Source of the DNA: Mucilaginibacter sp.
Lineage (GTDB): Bacteria; Bacteroidota; Bacteroidia; Sphingobacteriales; Sphingobacteriaceae
Length of the DNA: 64,000 nt
Assembly: GCF_028288185.1 (NCBI RefSeq)
Contig: NZ_JAQBOF010000035.1
Coordinates: 169,430 to 233,429, forward strand
Reading direction: 5' to 3'
Shown: in pieces, positions 16,810-26,685 of the stretch
Position numbering within the stretch: the first letter of the stretch is position 1
Layout: each line of letters opens with the position of its first letter
Position numbers and translations under genes: made by a program
The notes under the pieces: model-generated
Databases searched by the model: none
Seen by the model: only the letters and a program-made list of their open reading frames with translations
What the model was told of the DNA's origin: nothing

Positions 16810-18030
16810 ATGAAAAAAATACTTCTAACACTAGCTATAGCCATATTTACCCAGTTTTCTTATGCGCAATTTAATACTAGTAGTGGTAATACGACGACAA
16901 TGGATAATGTTGGTATTGGAACAACAAGTCCGCAAGCATTGGTTCACATAAATTCAGGCACTACACCGTCCAATTCTCAGTTTCGCATTAGTACCAATGG
17001 ACAAGGGAGCCTTTCTGCTCTTAATTTTGCTCCCGATAATACGAGCATCGGCTTTGACGTTGACTTCTCAAGTGGTGGATGGATTGCTCGTAACTCCAGT
17101 GTAGCATCGTTGTACAAAGCCGGAGGCCTGTTTCGAATAATGGGATCGTCAGGAAATACAGTTGGAGGATCAGCGACCTTGAACGATTTATTGGATATAA
17201 ACCTATCAAGCGGCAATGTCGGTATTGGCACAACCAGCCCTGGCGCAAAACTACAAATCAATTCTCCTGCTGGAGCAGCTTATGCGCCCGTGCTTTCTTT
17301 TACGGAGGGCGGGAACCCGACCTACGGCTTTAGCTTCTTGCAAGATGACCTGACAACGGGAGACCTGCAGCTCAACAGGGTAAATGCCGGCACGAGCACC
17401 CAGCTACTGACATTCCAAAGAAATACAGGCTACGTCGGCATCGGCACAACAAATCCCGAGGCACCACTTACTGTTTATGGTAAATCTCTTTTTTTTCCAC
17501 GTAGAATAGGTGCTGGAGATGCACGATCTTTTCAAGTAGACTATGATATAAGTAATCCCGATTTTATTAGTAATGATTATCCTATAGTTTTGAAAACAGG
17601 AGGAGGAAATCAACCGCTTATTTTAGATGCAGCAAGAATAGGTATAGGCACAACAACACCCGACGCTAAATTAACCGTAAATGGCACGATCCATTCCAAA
17701 GAAGTAAAAGTAGATCTAAATGTGCCAGGTCCGGACTATGTTTTTAATGCCGACTATAAGCCAATAACCTTGTCAGAGATAAAAGATTATGTAGTTAAGA
17801 ATCATCATTTACCTGAAATACCGTCAGCAGCACAAATGGCTAAGGAAGGGATCAATCTAGGTGACATGAATACTAAATTGCTTAAGAAAGTTGAAGAGCT
17901 GACTTTATACGCTATTGACCAACAGAAACAAATTGAACTTCTAAAGCAACAACAAGAAAAGAGTAAGCAACAAGACGAACGCATAGCTGTTTTAGAAAAA
18001 GCGCTGGCAAAGTTAACAGATAATAAGTAG
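16810..18030 (+). CDS. Secreted tail-fibre-like surface protein
   Basis: 406 residues with a Sec signal peptide (MKKILLTLAIAIFTQFSYAQ). The body repeats the motif NVGIGTTSP at least four times (about 35, 137, 210 and 277), a beta-strand turn seen in trimeric fibre proteins. The C-terminal 110 residues (LTVNGTIHSKEVKVDLNVPG, HHLPEIPSAAQMAKEGI) form the fibre-end domain common in secreted Bacteroidota proteins, followed by a coiled coil (KKVEELTLYAIDQQKQIELL). It is expected to trimerise on or outside the cell surface. The next gene is a paralogue, and RHS genes follow. Confidence 0.8.
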   Translation: MKKILLTLAIAIFTQFSYAQFNTSSGNTTTMDNVGIGTTSPQALVHINSGTTPSNSQFRISTNGQGSLSALNFAPDNTSIGFDVDFSSGGWIARNSSVASLYKAGGLFRIMGSSGNTVGGSATLNDLLDINLSSGNVGIGTTSPGAKLQINSPAGAAYAPVLSFTEGGNPTYGFSFLQDDLTTGDLQLNRVNAGTSTQLLTFQRNTGYVGIGTTNPEAPLTVYGKSLFFPRRIGAGDARSFQVDYDISNPDFISNDYPIVLKTGGGNQPLILDAARIGIGTTTPDAKLTVNGTIHSKEVKVDLNVPGPDYVFNADYKPITLSEIKDYVVKNHHLPEIPSAAQMAKEGINLGDMNTKLLKKVEELTLYAIDQQKQIELLKQQQEKSKQQDERIAVLEKALAKLTDNK

Positions 18031-18076
18031 TTATCATGTTAGATTCAATACGATTAATGATTTGACTAACATTTAT

Positions 18077-18107
18077 TTGGCTTTTTGATTATTGCTAACT
18101 ATCTTTA
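18077..18107 (+). promoter_or_regulatory. Candidate promoter before the second fibre-like gene
   Basis: TTG (18077-18079), 20-bp spacer, TATCTTTA (18100-18107), one base off TAnnTTTG, 32 bp before the ATG at 18139. Confidence 0.5.
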
Positions 18108-18138
18108 ACCCAGTACCCCAGCAGTTTAAAACCTTATC

Positions 18139-19179
18139 ATGAAAAAACTCTACACAACTCTAGTTGCAATATTTGCAATCGCTCATTTTTCTTATGCACA
18201 ATGGAATCCAGGAACTGGTGGAATATATTATGGTTCGGGTAACGTAGGCATTGGTACAATTACCCCTCAACGCAAACTTGATCTTTCCAACGCTGGTCAA
18301 ATAACTTTTGGTGACGATGTCGTTACTAACTCAACAAATGGTTTGTTTTGGCACAGCGGACTTGAGTACGGAATTTACCGTACGCCCGGTGAATGGAGTG
18401 CGCCTTATCAGCAATTGCGTTTGCAATTTGATACAGGTATTCAGCTTGGAGCAGGTACCGGTGATAATACAGGTTTTGGGAAAAGTTATGTAGAAATAAT
18501 AAATGGTAAAGGTCTTATGGTGTCTGCGGGAAACGTAGGCATAGGCACGACAAACCCTACACAACCCCTCACTATGCCCATTTCCGCAAATGGTAGAGGC
18601 ATTAGCTTAGGCACATATTCATCTCTTTCCGCAGGTCAATTCGCATTCGTCGGCACTACGGGAGCTGACGGTACATTTAATGGCGGTAACCTTACCGGCG
18701 GCGACAACGGAGCAACAGGAATGGCGATAGTTCATACCGCTGGTGGAATTGGCAATAATAATACGGAATTGGCATTTGTAACCCATAACAGTGGTGTTGA
18801 CTCTCGTGAGCGTCTAAGAATCGATAGGTTTGGCAATGTAGGTATAGGCACTACTCAACCTGATACCAAATTAACAGTTAATGGTACTATCCATTCTAAA
18901 GAAGTAAAAGTAGATACCAGCATCCCAGTTCCTGATTATGTGTTTGAACCAACGTATAAACTTCCTCAATTAAGCGAGCTAAAAACTTATTTGGATGCAA
19001 ACCATCATTTGCCTGAAATACCATCAGCCGCTGAAATACAAAAGAATGGCTTGAATCTCGGCGAAATGAACATTAAGTTACTTAAAAAGGTGGAAGAGTT
19101 GACCTTGTATCTTATTGAACAACAAAAAATAAATCAGTCTTTGCAGGATCAGATCAACAAATTAGCCAATAATAAATAG
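18139..19179 (+). CDS. Secreted tail-fibre-like surface protein, paralogue of the previous gene
   Basis: 346 residues. Signal peptide MKKLYTTLVAIFAIAHFSYAQ, then NVGIGT motifs (near residues 35, 134 and 232) and the same C-terminal domain (LTVNGTIHSKEVKVDTSIPV, HHLPEIPSAAEIQKNGL) and coiled coil as the upstream protein. The middle parts differ, so the pair shares a chassis with variable inserts. Only 28 bp separate it from the first RHS gene, making cotranscription likely. Confidence 0.8.
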   Translation: MKKLYTTLVAIFAIAHFSYAQWNPGTGGIYYGSGNVGIGTITPQRKLDLSNAGQITFGDDVVTNSTNGLFWHSGLEYGIYRTPGEWSAPYQQLRLQFDTGIQLGAGTGDNTGFGKSYVEIINGKGLMVSAGNVGIGTTNPTQPLTMPISANGRGISLGTYSSLSAGQFAFVGTTGADGTFNGGNLTGGDNGATGMAIVHTAGGIGNNNTELAFVTHNSGVDSRERLRIDRFGNVGIGTTQPDTKLTVNGTIHSKEVKVDTSIPVPDYVFEPTYKLPQLSELKTYLDANHHLPEIPSAAEIQKNGLNLGEMNIKLLKKVEELTLYLIEQQKINQSLQDQINKLANNK

Positions 19180-19207
19180 ACTAATAATTAATACCTATTT
19201 CCTTGTC

Positions 19208-22200
19208 ATGAAAAAATATCTACTCCTTGTTTGTTACTTGCTAATAGTATTTAACAGTTACGGCCAGACAGAAGCTCTATACGTTACCGTAGCAAAATCC
19301 GAATTCCAGGCCAAGCAGGTAATTCCACCTGCACCGATTGCGGCCGAATTGGGAAAATATGGCAACGTGCCTGTCAGCCTTTTTACAGGTACGCCCAGCA
19401 TCAGCGTCCCACTATACGAATTAAAGGGTAACTCGCTAAGTTTACCTATTTCTCTCAGCTACAACGCATCGGGTTTCAAGCCTGAGGAACTGGCAACGTG
19501 GGTGGGCAGCAGCTGGTCTCTGAACGCAGGTGGTGTAATTTCGAGAGCGGTATCCGGTAATCCGGACGTGAATAACAATTACTTTCATGCCAGTAGTAAT
19601 CCACTAGTGCATCCGGACGAGTCTGATATTGCTGCATTTTACAATTACATTGATTACGCCCAGGGCAGTGTTTTGGAAACGCAACCCGATACCTATTATT
19701 ACAATTTCAACGGACATGCCGGTAAATTTCTGCTGACACCTGTTAGCAATGTTATCAAGAAAAAACAAGACATGGTGAACGTTATACCGGATAATATTAA
19801 TAACGATTATTTTACGGTCATCGATGAAAATGGCAATACCTACTCTTTCACCGAAGGCGAGCAGGCAGCCACCAATAATTCCGCAACGGGAATCTGGTAT
19901 TACTACAAATCCGCCTACTTTCTAAGCAAGATAACCTCTGCCGATGGCCTGGAGGAAATGGATTTCGATTACACCACTACAGCCGGACAGCAAAGCCTTT
20001 ATACCAATCCGTACCAAAACAAATCCTACTCGTATCAGTACGATGTTCTTGCACTGATAAGTTGTACTGGATTTAATGGAGAAACGAACACTTATTTTGC
20101 TGACCCGCCAACCAGCAGCGTGCAACGAAAGTTCCTGAACAAGGTTACGCTCAAAAGAAACGGACAAACCGTTTCCTTCATCAACTTCACATCATCGCAA
20201 AACCGAAACGACTCGGACTTTGCAGAGGACCGGAGATTGGATCAGGTTAGCGTTTATAGTTTCGCGGATGGCAACGCCACGCTCGTAAAGCAGTATAACC
20301 TGACTTACGGCTACTTTGGAACCAATATCAAGTTGAGGTTAGACGGGGTGCAGGAGATGTCTGTAGATGGCGTAACCCCATCGAAACCTCCCTACCAGTT
20401 TACTTACAACAATACGAATGTGCCCCCGCGCTTTACCGCATCCCTGGATCACTGGGGCTTTTTTAATGCATCCGGCAACACCACGCTGGTGCCTAATGTA
20501 AGTGTAATTGGGCGCAATGGAGCTTCTTATGGCCCTATTACGCTGGGTGGAAACGCGAACAGAGAACCAGACCTGGGCGGCTCGGCTTGCACTATACTCA
20601 ATAAAATACAATATCCTACCGGTGGATATACCACCTTTGACTACGCGCTCAATCAGGCCAGGGCAAGCGATTCAGGCTCGCCTATTGTAAACGTAGGAGG
20701 TCTGAGAATAAACGAGATCGATGACTACTCGACAAGCGGGATGATAGCGACCAGGAAAACTTATTCCTACCTGGCCGATGACGGCGCCACAAGCGGTCTT
20801 GTCGGCACAACGCCAAACTACCTGACGCAAACCATATCAGACGTGAGGCGGCCGGGGACGTTTGACCCAGACCCTTGTTGGAAGCCACAGGATCAGAATG
20901 TCATTTATAACGTATCCGCGAACGCTATTACCGGGCTAGGCTCCGTTCAAGGCAGCCATATTGGTTATACGCAGGTGACCGAGACCCAAACGGACGGTCT
21001 GGGCCATCAATTGGGCCGCACAGTTTATAATTATAACGTAGGTTATATTGATGCACACGATGATGATATTGCGAGTGGCGATCTCTTAAAAAAAGCCATA
21101 TACAACAGCGATAATAAGTTACTGGAAGAAACTACAAACACCTATTTATATAACACGCTCTATACTTTTTCTGGATTTAATATTAAGCCAAAGTCAGTCC
21201 AAAACAACCATAATATTTACTGCTTCCACAATGGCGTATGGGACCCGCACTATGCATGGGAAAACTCTCCTACGGACTGCACACAAGGCAAAGCCGTAGA
21301 CACCTATTACTACCTGGAAACATATTCGTTCAACAACCAGCGCAGCAGTTTGATATCGACGACGGAAAAGAGTTACGATATGGCAAGTAATAATTACAGA
21401 ACGTTTACAAATAATTACAGCTATGACAATCCTAACCATATTTACCCCACCAAGATCAGGCAGACCACTACCGGCGATGGCGAGGTGGTTACGTTAAAAA
21501 AATACGCGGAGGATTACAACATTACAGGCTCATCGGCAGATGCACCGGCAATGGGCTTAAAATTGTTAAATAGCAGTAAAGTGCATGGAAAAGAGGCGGA
21601 GGTGCTTCAGTACAGGCAAAAGGCCGATGGAAGCAACAAGCGGTATATTGACGGAATGATCAATATTTATTCGCCGAACCATTTAGGCGCAATCGACTCA
21701 ACTATGATATTGCAAAGCGTGGTACCGTTAACGACCGTTCAGCAGTCGGATATTAGTACCGGCAACGTATTCACTTATAATACCTCCTATAAGATAGAGG
21801 CAGTTTTTGCCTACACGACTGACGGGAATCTTTCGGAGCAGTCAAAAGTACCGACACCCATTGCTTCTTATGTATGGGATTACAATACCCTGTATCCCAC
21901 GGCTTCCGTAACTAATTCGCCCGGTCGCAGGGTGGCCTATACCAGCTTTGAACCCACGAGTAATGGCGGCAGCTGGACGCTGTACCAGGTAGGCATCAAT
22001 ACAGCTTCTTCGTTTACGGGTAAACAATCGGGCACATTTACCTCAACAAGTAAAATAAGCAAGGTATTGACAAGCGAGGCTTATCAGCCGTTGGTTACTT
22101 ATTGGGCAAGCGCCGCGGCCACGGTTACTGTAAATGGAGCCACAGCCGCCCCGGTAACCAAACAGGGCACCACCATAAACGGGTGGACCTATTACGAACA

Positions 22201-23050
22201 CCTGCTGCCAACAGGCACAACATTGATAGAGCTTACCGGCTCGGGCATTAATATCGATGAGCTGCGGCTATATCCGAAAGATGCTCAAATGCAGACCATT
22301 ACCTATAGCCCCCTGATTGGCGCTAACAGCCGAGTTTCAGCAGCAGGACAGGCAGAATATTATGATTATGATGGATTAAGCCGCCTGGTGAACATCAGGG
22401 ACCAGTATAAAAGTATCAGGCAAAATTACAGTTATAATTATGGTCCCGGCGTAGCTGTCACACCGGCGTCAACAACGCTGGCTTACAACGCCGAAATGGA
22501 ACAGGTGTTTACAAAGCAGGGATGCCCTGCGGGATCTACGCCGACTACCGTTACCTATAGCGTTCCGTACGGTAAATATAGCGGTACCGACCAGGCAACG
22601 GCAAATGCAAAGGCCCAGCAAGAGATAAACTTGAACGGACAAGCCTACGCCAATGCCAACGGCAAGTGCATGTTTTATAATGACCAGGCTTACGGCGGAA
22701 ATTTCTTTAAAAACGATTGCCCACCCGACCAGGGTACCGGCAGCCGGGTACACTATGATGTGCCGGTGGGTACAGTATCGTCAGAGATAAGCATTGCCGA
22801 TGCCAATACTAAAGCGCAGGCAAAGGTTACAGCCAATGGGCAGGCCAATGCCAACCTGCTTGGTACCTGCTCATGCGGAGGCGAAGGTCAAAAAGTAGTT
22901 AACGGCACCTGCGAAACAGGTACTAAGCAGTACATCAGCAGTACACCATCCGGCGGCCAGTATACCTGTGTTTACCATTACTTGTTTAGCGATGGCAGTT
23001 ACAGTGATAACTATACCGAAACATCGTCAACCAACTGTGTAAATAATTAA
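19208..23050 (+). CDS. Giant secreted RHS-like protein with C-terminal DUF5977 repeats
   Basis: 1280 residues with a Sec signal (MKKYLLLVCYLLIVFNSYGQ). The N-terminal part (NVPVSLFTGTPSISVPLYEL, LSYNASGFKPEELATWVGSS) is the conserved head of Bacteroidota RHS/wall-associated-like proteins. YD-repeat-like sequence follows (YYDYDGLSRLVNIRDQY near 1052). The C-terminus has two DUF5977-type modules (about 1096-1155 and 1156-1222, with Ala-rich NAKAQQEINLNGQAYANANG) and a cysteine-containing tail. It lacks the RHS core that usually precedes a toxin. It is probably the structural partner of the next gene, 30 bp downstream, in a surface-exposed assembly. Confidence 0.85.
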   Translation: MKKYLLLVCYLLIVFNSYGQTEALYVTVAKSEFQAKQVIPPAPIAAELGKYGNVPVSLFTGTPSISVPLYELKGNSLSLPISLSYNASGFKPEELATWVGSSWSLNAGGVISRAVSGNPDVNNNYFHASSNPLVHPDESDIAAFYNYIDYAQGSVLETQPDTYYYNFNGHAGKFLLTPVSNVIKKKQDMVNVIPDNINNDYFTVIDENGNTYSFTEGEQAATNNSATGIWYYYKSAYFLSKITSADGLEEMDFDYTTTAGQQSLYTNPYQNKSYSYQYDVLALISCTGFNGETNTYFADPPTSSVQRKFLNKVTLKRNGQTVSFINFTSSQNRNDSDFAEDRRLDQVSVYSFADGNATLVKQYNLTYGYFGTNIKLRLDGVQEMSVDGVTPSKPPYQFTYNNTNVPPRFTASLDHWGFFNASGNTTLVPNVSVIGRNGASYGPITLGGNANREPDLGGSACTILNKIQYPTGGYTTFDYALNQARASDSGSPIVNVGGLRINEIDDYSTSGMIATRKTYSYLADDGATSGLVGTTPNYLTQTISDVRRPGTFDPDPCWKPQDQNVIYNVSANAITGLGSVQGSHIGYTQVTETQTDGLGHQLGRTVYNYNVGYIDAHDDDIASGDLLKKAIYNSDNKLLEETTNTYLYNTLYTFSGFNIKPKSVQNNHNIYCFHNGVWDPHYAWENSPTDCTQGKAVDTYYYLETYSFNNQRSSLISTTEKSYDMASNNYRTFTNNYSYDNPNHIYPTKIRQTTTGDGEVVTLKKYAEDYNITGSSADAPAMGLKLLNSSKVHGKEAEVLQYRQKADGSNKRYIDGMINIYSPNHLGAIDSTMILQSVVPLTTVQQSDISTGNVFTYNTSYKIEAVFAYTTDGNLSEQSKVPTPIASYVWDYNTLYPTASVTNSPGRRVAYTSFEPTSNGGSWTLYQVGINTASSFTGKQSGTFTSTSKISKVLTSEAYQPLVTYWASAAATVTVNGATAAPVTKQGTTINGWTYYEHLLPTGTTLIELTGSGINIDELRLYPKDAQMQTITYSPLIGANSRVSAAGQAEYYDYDGLSRLVNIRDQYKSIRQNYSYNYGPGVAVTPASTTLAYNAEMEQVFTKQGCPAGSTPTTVTYSVPYGKYSGTDQATANAKAQQEINLNGQAYANANGKCMFYNDQAYGGNFFKNDCPPDQGTGSRVHYDVPVGTVSSEISIADANTKAQAKVTANGQANANLLGTCSCGGEGQKVVNGTCETGTKQYISSTPSGGQYTCVYHYLFSDGSYSDNYTETSSTNCVNN

Positions 23051-23080
23051 TCAGCAAATTATTTCTTTAAAAAAAGAAAC

Positions 23081-26000
23081 ATGAAGATATTTAAAGACCT
23101 AAGGGCAGTCATATTAAGCACAGCCTGCCTAGTTGGCTGTACGCTCAACTTGCATGCACAGGCTAACCTAACCCTGTCATCGCCTAATACCTCGGGCACC
23201 TATTCGGCTAGCAACAGCATAACATTAGCTAACGGATTCACTACCGCACCGGGTCAAACACTCCACGCATTTATAAACCCGCTGGCGGTTAACTGCGTGC
23301 CGCTTGCATCAACTCCATCAGCCGGTCAAAACTACATTGCAACCCATACGTTAAGGGTAGATGGCATTACCAACCCATCTACCATACCATTGCTTGATGT
23401 TTGCCAAGTTATGCAAACCATCAAGTATATGGATGGACTGGGCAGGCTGCTGCAAACCGTGCAAACCAAAGGCGGCGCCAATGCCGATAAGGACGTAGTA
23501 ATACCCAATGCCTATGATGTTTTCGGGAGAGAGGGTACCAAATACCTGCCCTATGCCGCCACGGGTACATCGGGCAGCCTGCGTACCACGGCGTTTGCCG
23601 ACCAGGCCACCTATTACAGCCCCGCAACCAGTATACCAGGGGTGGTGCGCACGCTACAGCCGTACAGCCAAATCTTTGCCGAGTTTTCGCCGCTGAACAG
23701 GCCATTAGAAACCGGCGCGCCGGGCACCGATTGGCAGCCAGGCAACGGCCATACCGTAAAAACTATTACTACCTTAAATGATAATGTAGCTTTTAACGCC
23801 GGCAATACCCTGGGCAGCAGGCAGGTGGTGTTTTATGCCGCCAGTGTAAATACCGATGGCAGCCGCACGCTTACCAACAGCAGTACGTACGCCGATGGCG
23901 AGCTAACCGTAACCATAACCAAAGACGAAAACTGGACCCCAACACTGGGCTGTATTGGTACAACCGAAACCTATACAGATAAAGAGAACCACGTTATACT
24001 AAAACGCATCTATAACAGTATTACAAGCGGCGTGCAAATGCTGTCTACCTATTATGTATATGATGATTTTGGCGACCTGGCGTTTGTGCTGCCACCTAAA
24101 GCCGAGCCAGATGCGGGCCTTACAAGTAGCGCGAACCAACCCATACTGGATAACCTGGGCTACCAGTACCAGTATGATGAGCTGGGTCGCGTAACAAAGA
24201 AAAAACTACCCGGCAAAGGTTGGGAATACACCGTTTATAACGTGCTTGACCAACCTGTAGCCACGCAGGATGCTAACCAGCGTGCCAATAACCAATGGAT
24301 AATAACCAAGTATGATGGGCAAGGCAGGGTAGCTATAACAGGGATCTGGAACAACGGCAACACCACCATAACCCCGGAAAGTTTAAAAACCCTGGTATAT
24401 GCGCAAACCACCAAATGGGAAACCAAAGACAATACCCAAATCTACGGCTACACCCTAACCAATACCTACCCCACAAGCTTAAACACTATATTAAGTGTTA
24501 ACTATTATGATGATTATAATATAACGGGCTTGCCTTATGATCACCATACCGAAAACAGCCAAATGGTTACCGGGCTGCTTACCGCTAGCAAGGTAAACAT
24601 ACTGGGCACTAATGATATGCTCTGGACTGTAAACTATTATGATGATAAGGGCCGCATGGCTCATGTTTACACGCAGCACTATTTAGGCGGAACAGCCAGC
24701 CTAAACACCGCTAATTACGATCATATAGTTAACACATATGATTTTACAAACGCCATAACCAATACCACCCGGACACATTATACTACCGTTGGCGGCACCA
24801 CCCCTGCGGTAACCATAGCAAATACTTATGTATATGACCATATGGGCCGTAAGCGCCAAAGCTTTGAGCAAATAAACAATGGCATCAATACGCTAATTAG
24901 CCAAAACGACTTTAACGATATTGGGCAGGAATACATAAAACATTTGCATAGTACCGATAATGGTACTACCTTTTTACAGGCTGCTACCTATAATTATAAC
25001 GAGCGTGGCTGGTTAACCAGTTCTACCACTGATGGTAATTTGTTTAACCTGAGCCTTAACTATAATAATTCGGGAACAGGTATCATTCAGCAATGGAATG
25101 GTAACATCAGCACTATGGTTTACAATGTCCATAACCCAAGTTCTGCAACCCATCAATTTACTTATACTTATGATGCGCTTAACCGTTTAACAATTGCTAC
25201 ATCAACCGGTAATAATCTTAATGAGGCTATAACTTATGATAAGATGGGTAACATCACAGCGTTAATACGTGGTGGTAGTGGCGCGGCAAATCTTTCTTAT
25301 ACATACGCCAATAGTGACCAAAGCAATCAGCTGGTTACTGTAAGTAATACATTAGGTGCAGGCCTCAGTTACGGTTATGATCCAAATGGTAATGCTACCA
25401 CAGATGGAAAAATCAGTAATACAAAAACTTTCATTTATAATATTCTTAATTTGCCTTCCAATTTAAGCCAGGGCGGTGCAACTATTGCTAATTACATTTA
25501 CGATGGCACCGGAACCAAACGACGAACCACCAGTACTGCCGATGGCACCTGGGACTACATAAACGGTATTATATACCATAATAATACCATAAGCTTTATC
25601 AGTACTGAAGAGGGCCGAGCGATACCTAACGGAGGTACGTATAAATACCAATACAACTTAAAGGACCATTTAGGTAATGTTAGGGTAAGTATGGATGCTA
25701 ATGGCGTTTTACAGGAAGATGAATATTATGCTTTTGGTTTGCGTAACGGGCTTTTTGATAGTTCGAATGATAACCGCTATCTTTATAACGGGAAGGAGAT
25801 TCTAAAAGACTTAGATAAACAATACGATTATGGCGCAAGGTTCTACGATCCTGTAATTGCAAGGTGGGGGCATATAGACCCAAAGGCTGAATTGTATTTT
25901 AATTGGTCGCCGTATAATTATGCTTTAAATACACCTACCAATGCAATTGACCCTAATGGACATCTTGTAATTTTTATTGCTGGACAAAATTCTGGTAATG

Positions 26001-26680
26001 GCGCCTCACATCAATATTGGTCAGATAAAAACGGTGCATTTGATTGGGAGGTACAATGGCATTTTAATGATTTGAAACCAGCCAAATACTATGATGGTGC
26101 TGATGGTGGATGGCTAAACACTGCAACAAGTTTATTTGATCAATTTGCAACCGGCGGATTAAATGGTCATGGTAATCTTTTTTCAAGCGATCGGTATGAA
26201 GCAGGTAAGAAACAAGGGGGAATTGATGCAGAAGCAATTATTACAAGTTTAAATAAATCTGGCGGTGTTATCACAGAAAGTTTAAAAATTGTGAGTCATA
26301 GTATGGGCGGAGCATATGCAAAGGGATTTATCCATGCAATAGTTCAATGGGCAATTAACCATCCAGATCAGAGTAATGGATTGAAAATCAGTGAATTTGA
26401 CTTTGATCCTTTACAAGGTGCAGAATTAAGAGCGATTGAAGGAGTGCATACAGAACAATACACGCACAATGCTAAAAAACATGGAGTCCATGATCCCATG
26501 AATCGAATTGCAGATGGGAAACAACAAGGCCTTAATAATGACCAAGGTAAAAAAGATAGAAACTCTTATACAGAAGACCCATTAAAAACAGATCATTCTA
26601 TAATGACATTTATAAATAATATTAATCAATTAGAAGAGGGTACATACGTTTTTCAAGATGGAGAATGGGTAAAACAATAA
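23081..26680 (+). CDS. RHS-repeat toxin carrier with a lipase-like C-terminal tip
   Basis: 1199 residues: Sec signal (about 1-27, ending LNLHAQ), a DUF6443-like region (about 90-200, MQTIKYMDGLGRLLQTVQ), many YD repeats, then the RHS core (KDHLGNVRVSMDANG, YGARFYDPVIARWGHIDPKA, YNYALNTPTNAIDPNG) ending near residue 960. The last 238 residues are the variable tip. They contain IVSHSMGGAYAKGF with the serine at 1074, an alpha/beta-hydrolase nucleophile elbow, plus later Asp (FDFDP) and His (KTDHS) that could complete a triad. The DNA turns more AT-rich at this boundary, as in other polymorphic toxins. Probable role: a lipase/esterase toxin against competitors. The lipoprotein gene 5 bp downstream is the candidate immunity gene. 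Confidence 0.85.
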   Translation: MKIFKDLRAVILSTACLVGCTLNLHAQANLTLSSPNTSGTYSASNSITLANGFTTAPGQTLHAFINPLAVNCVPLASTPSAGQNYIATHTLRVDGITNPSTIPLLDVCQVMQTIKYMDGLGRLLQTVQTKGGANADKDVVIPNAYDVFGREGTKYLPYAATGTSGSLRTTAFADQATYYSPATSIPGVVRTLQPYSQIFAEFSPLNRPLETGAPGTDWQPGNGHTVKTITTLNDNVAFNAGNTLGSRQVVFYAASVNTDGSRTLTNSSTYADGELTVTITKDENWTPTLGCIGTTETYTDKENHVILKRIYNSITSGVQMLSTYYVYDDFGDLAFVLPPKAEPDAGLTSSANQPILDNLGYQYQYDELGRVTKKKLPGKGWEYTVYNVLDQPVATQDANQRANNQWIITKYDGQGRVAITGIWNNGNTTITPESLKTLVYAQTTKWETKDNTQIYGYTLTNTYPTSLNTILSVNYYDDYNITGLPYDHHTENSQMVTGLLTASKVNILGTNDMLWTVNYYDDKGRMAHVYTQHYLGGTASLNTANYDHIVNTYDFTNAITNTTRTHYTTVGGTTPAVTIANTYVYDHMGRKRQSFEQINNGINTLISQNDFNDIGQEYIKHLHSTDNGTTFLQAATYNYNERGWLTSSTTDGNLFNLSLNYNNSGTGIIQQWNGNISTMVYNVHNPSSATHQFTYTYDALNRLTIATSTGNNLNEAITYDKMGNITALIRGGSGAANLSYTYANSDQSNQLVTVSNTLGAGLSYGYDPNGNATTDGKISNTKTFIYNILNLPSNLSQGGATIANYIYDGTGTKRRTTSTADGTWDYINGIIYHNNTISFISTEEGRAIPNGGTYKYQYNLKDHLGNVRVSMDANGVLQEDEYYAFGLRNGLFDSSNDNRYLYNGKEILKDLDKQYDYGARFYDPVIARWGHIDPKAELYFNWSPYNYALNTPTNAIDPNGHLVIFIAGQNSGNGASHQYWSDKNGAFDWEVQWHFNDLKPAKYYDGADGGWLNTATSLFDQFATGGLNGHGNLFSSDRYEAGKKQGGIDAEAIITSLNKSGGVITESLKIVSHSMGGAYAKGFIHAIVQWAINHPDQSNGLKISEFDFDPLQGAELRAIEGVHTEQYTHNAKKHGVHDPMNRIADGKQQGLNNDQGKKDRNSYTEDPLKTDHSIMTFINNINQLEEGTYVFQDGEWVKQ

Positions 26681-26685
26681 AAACT

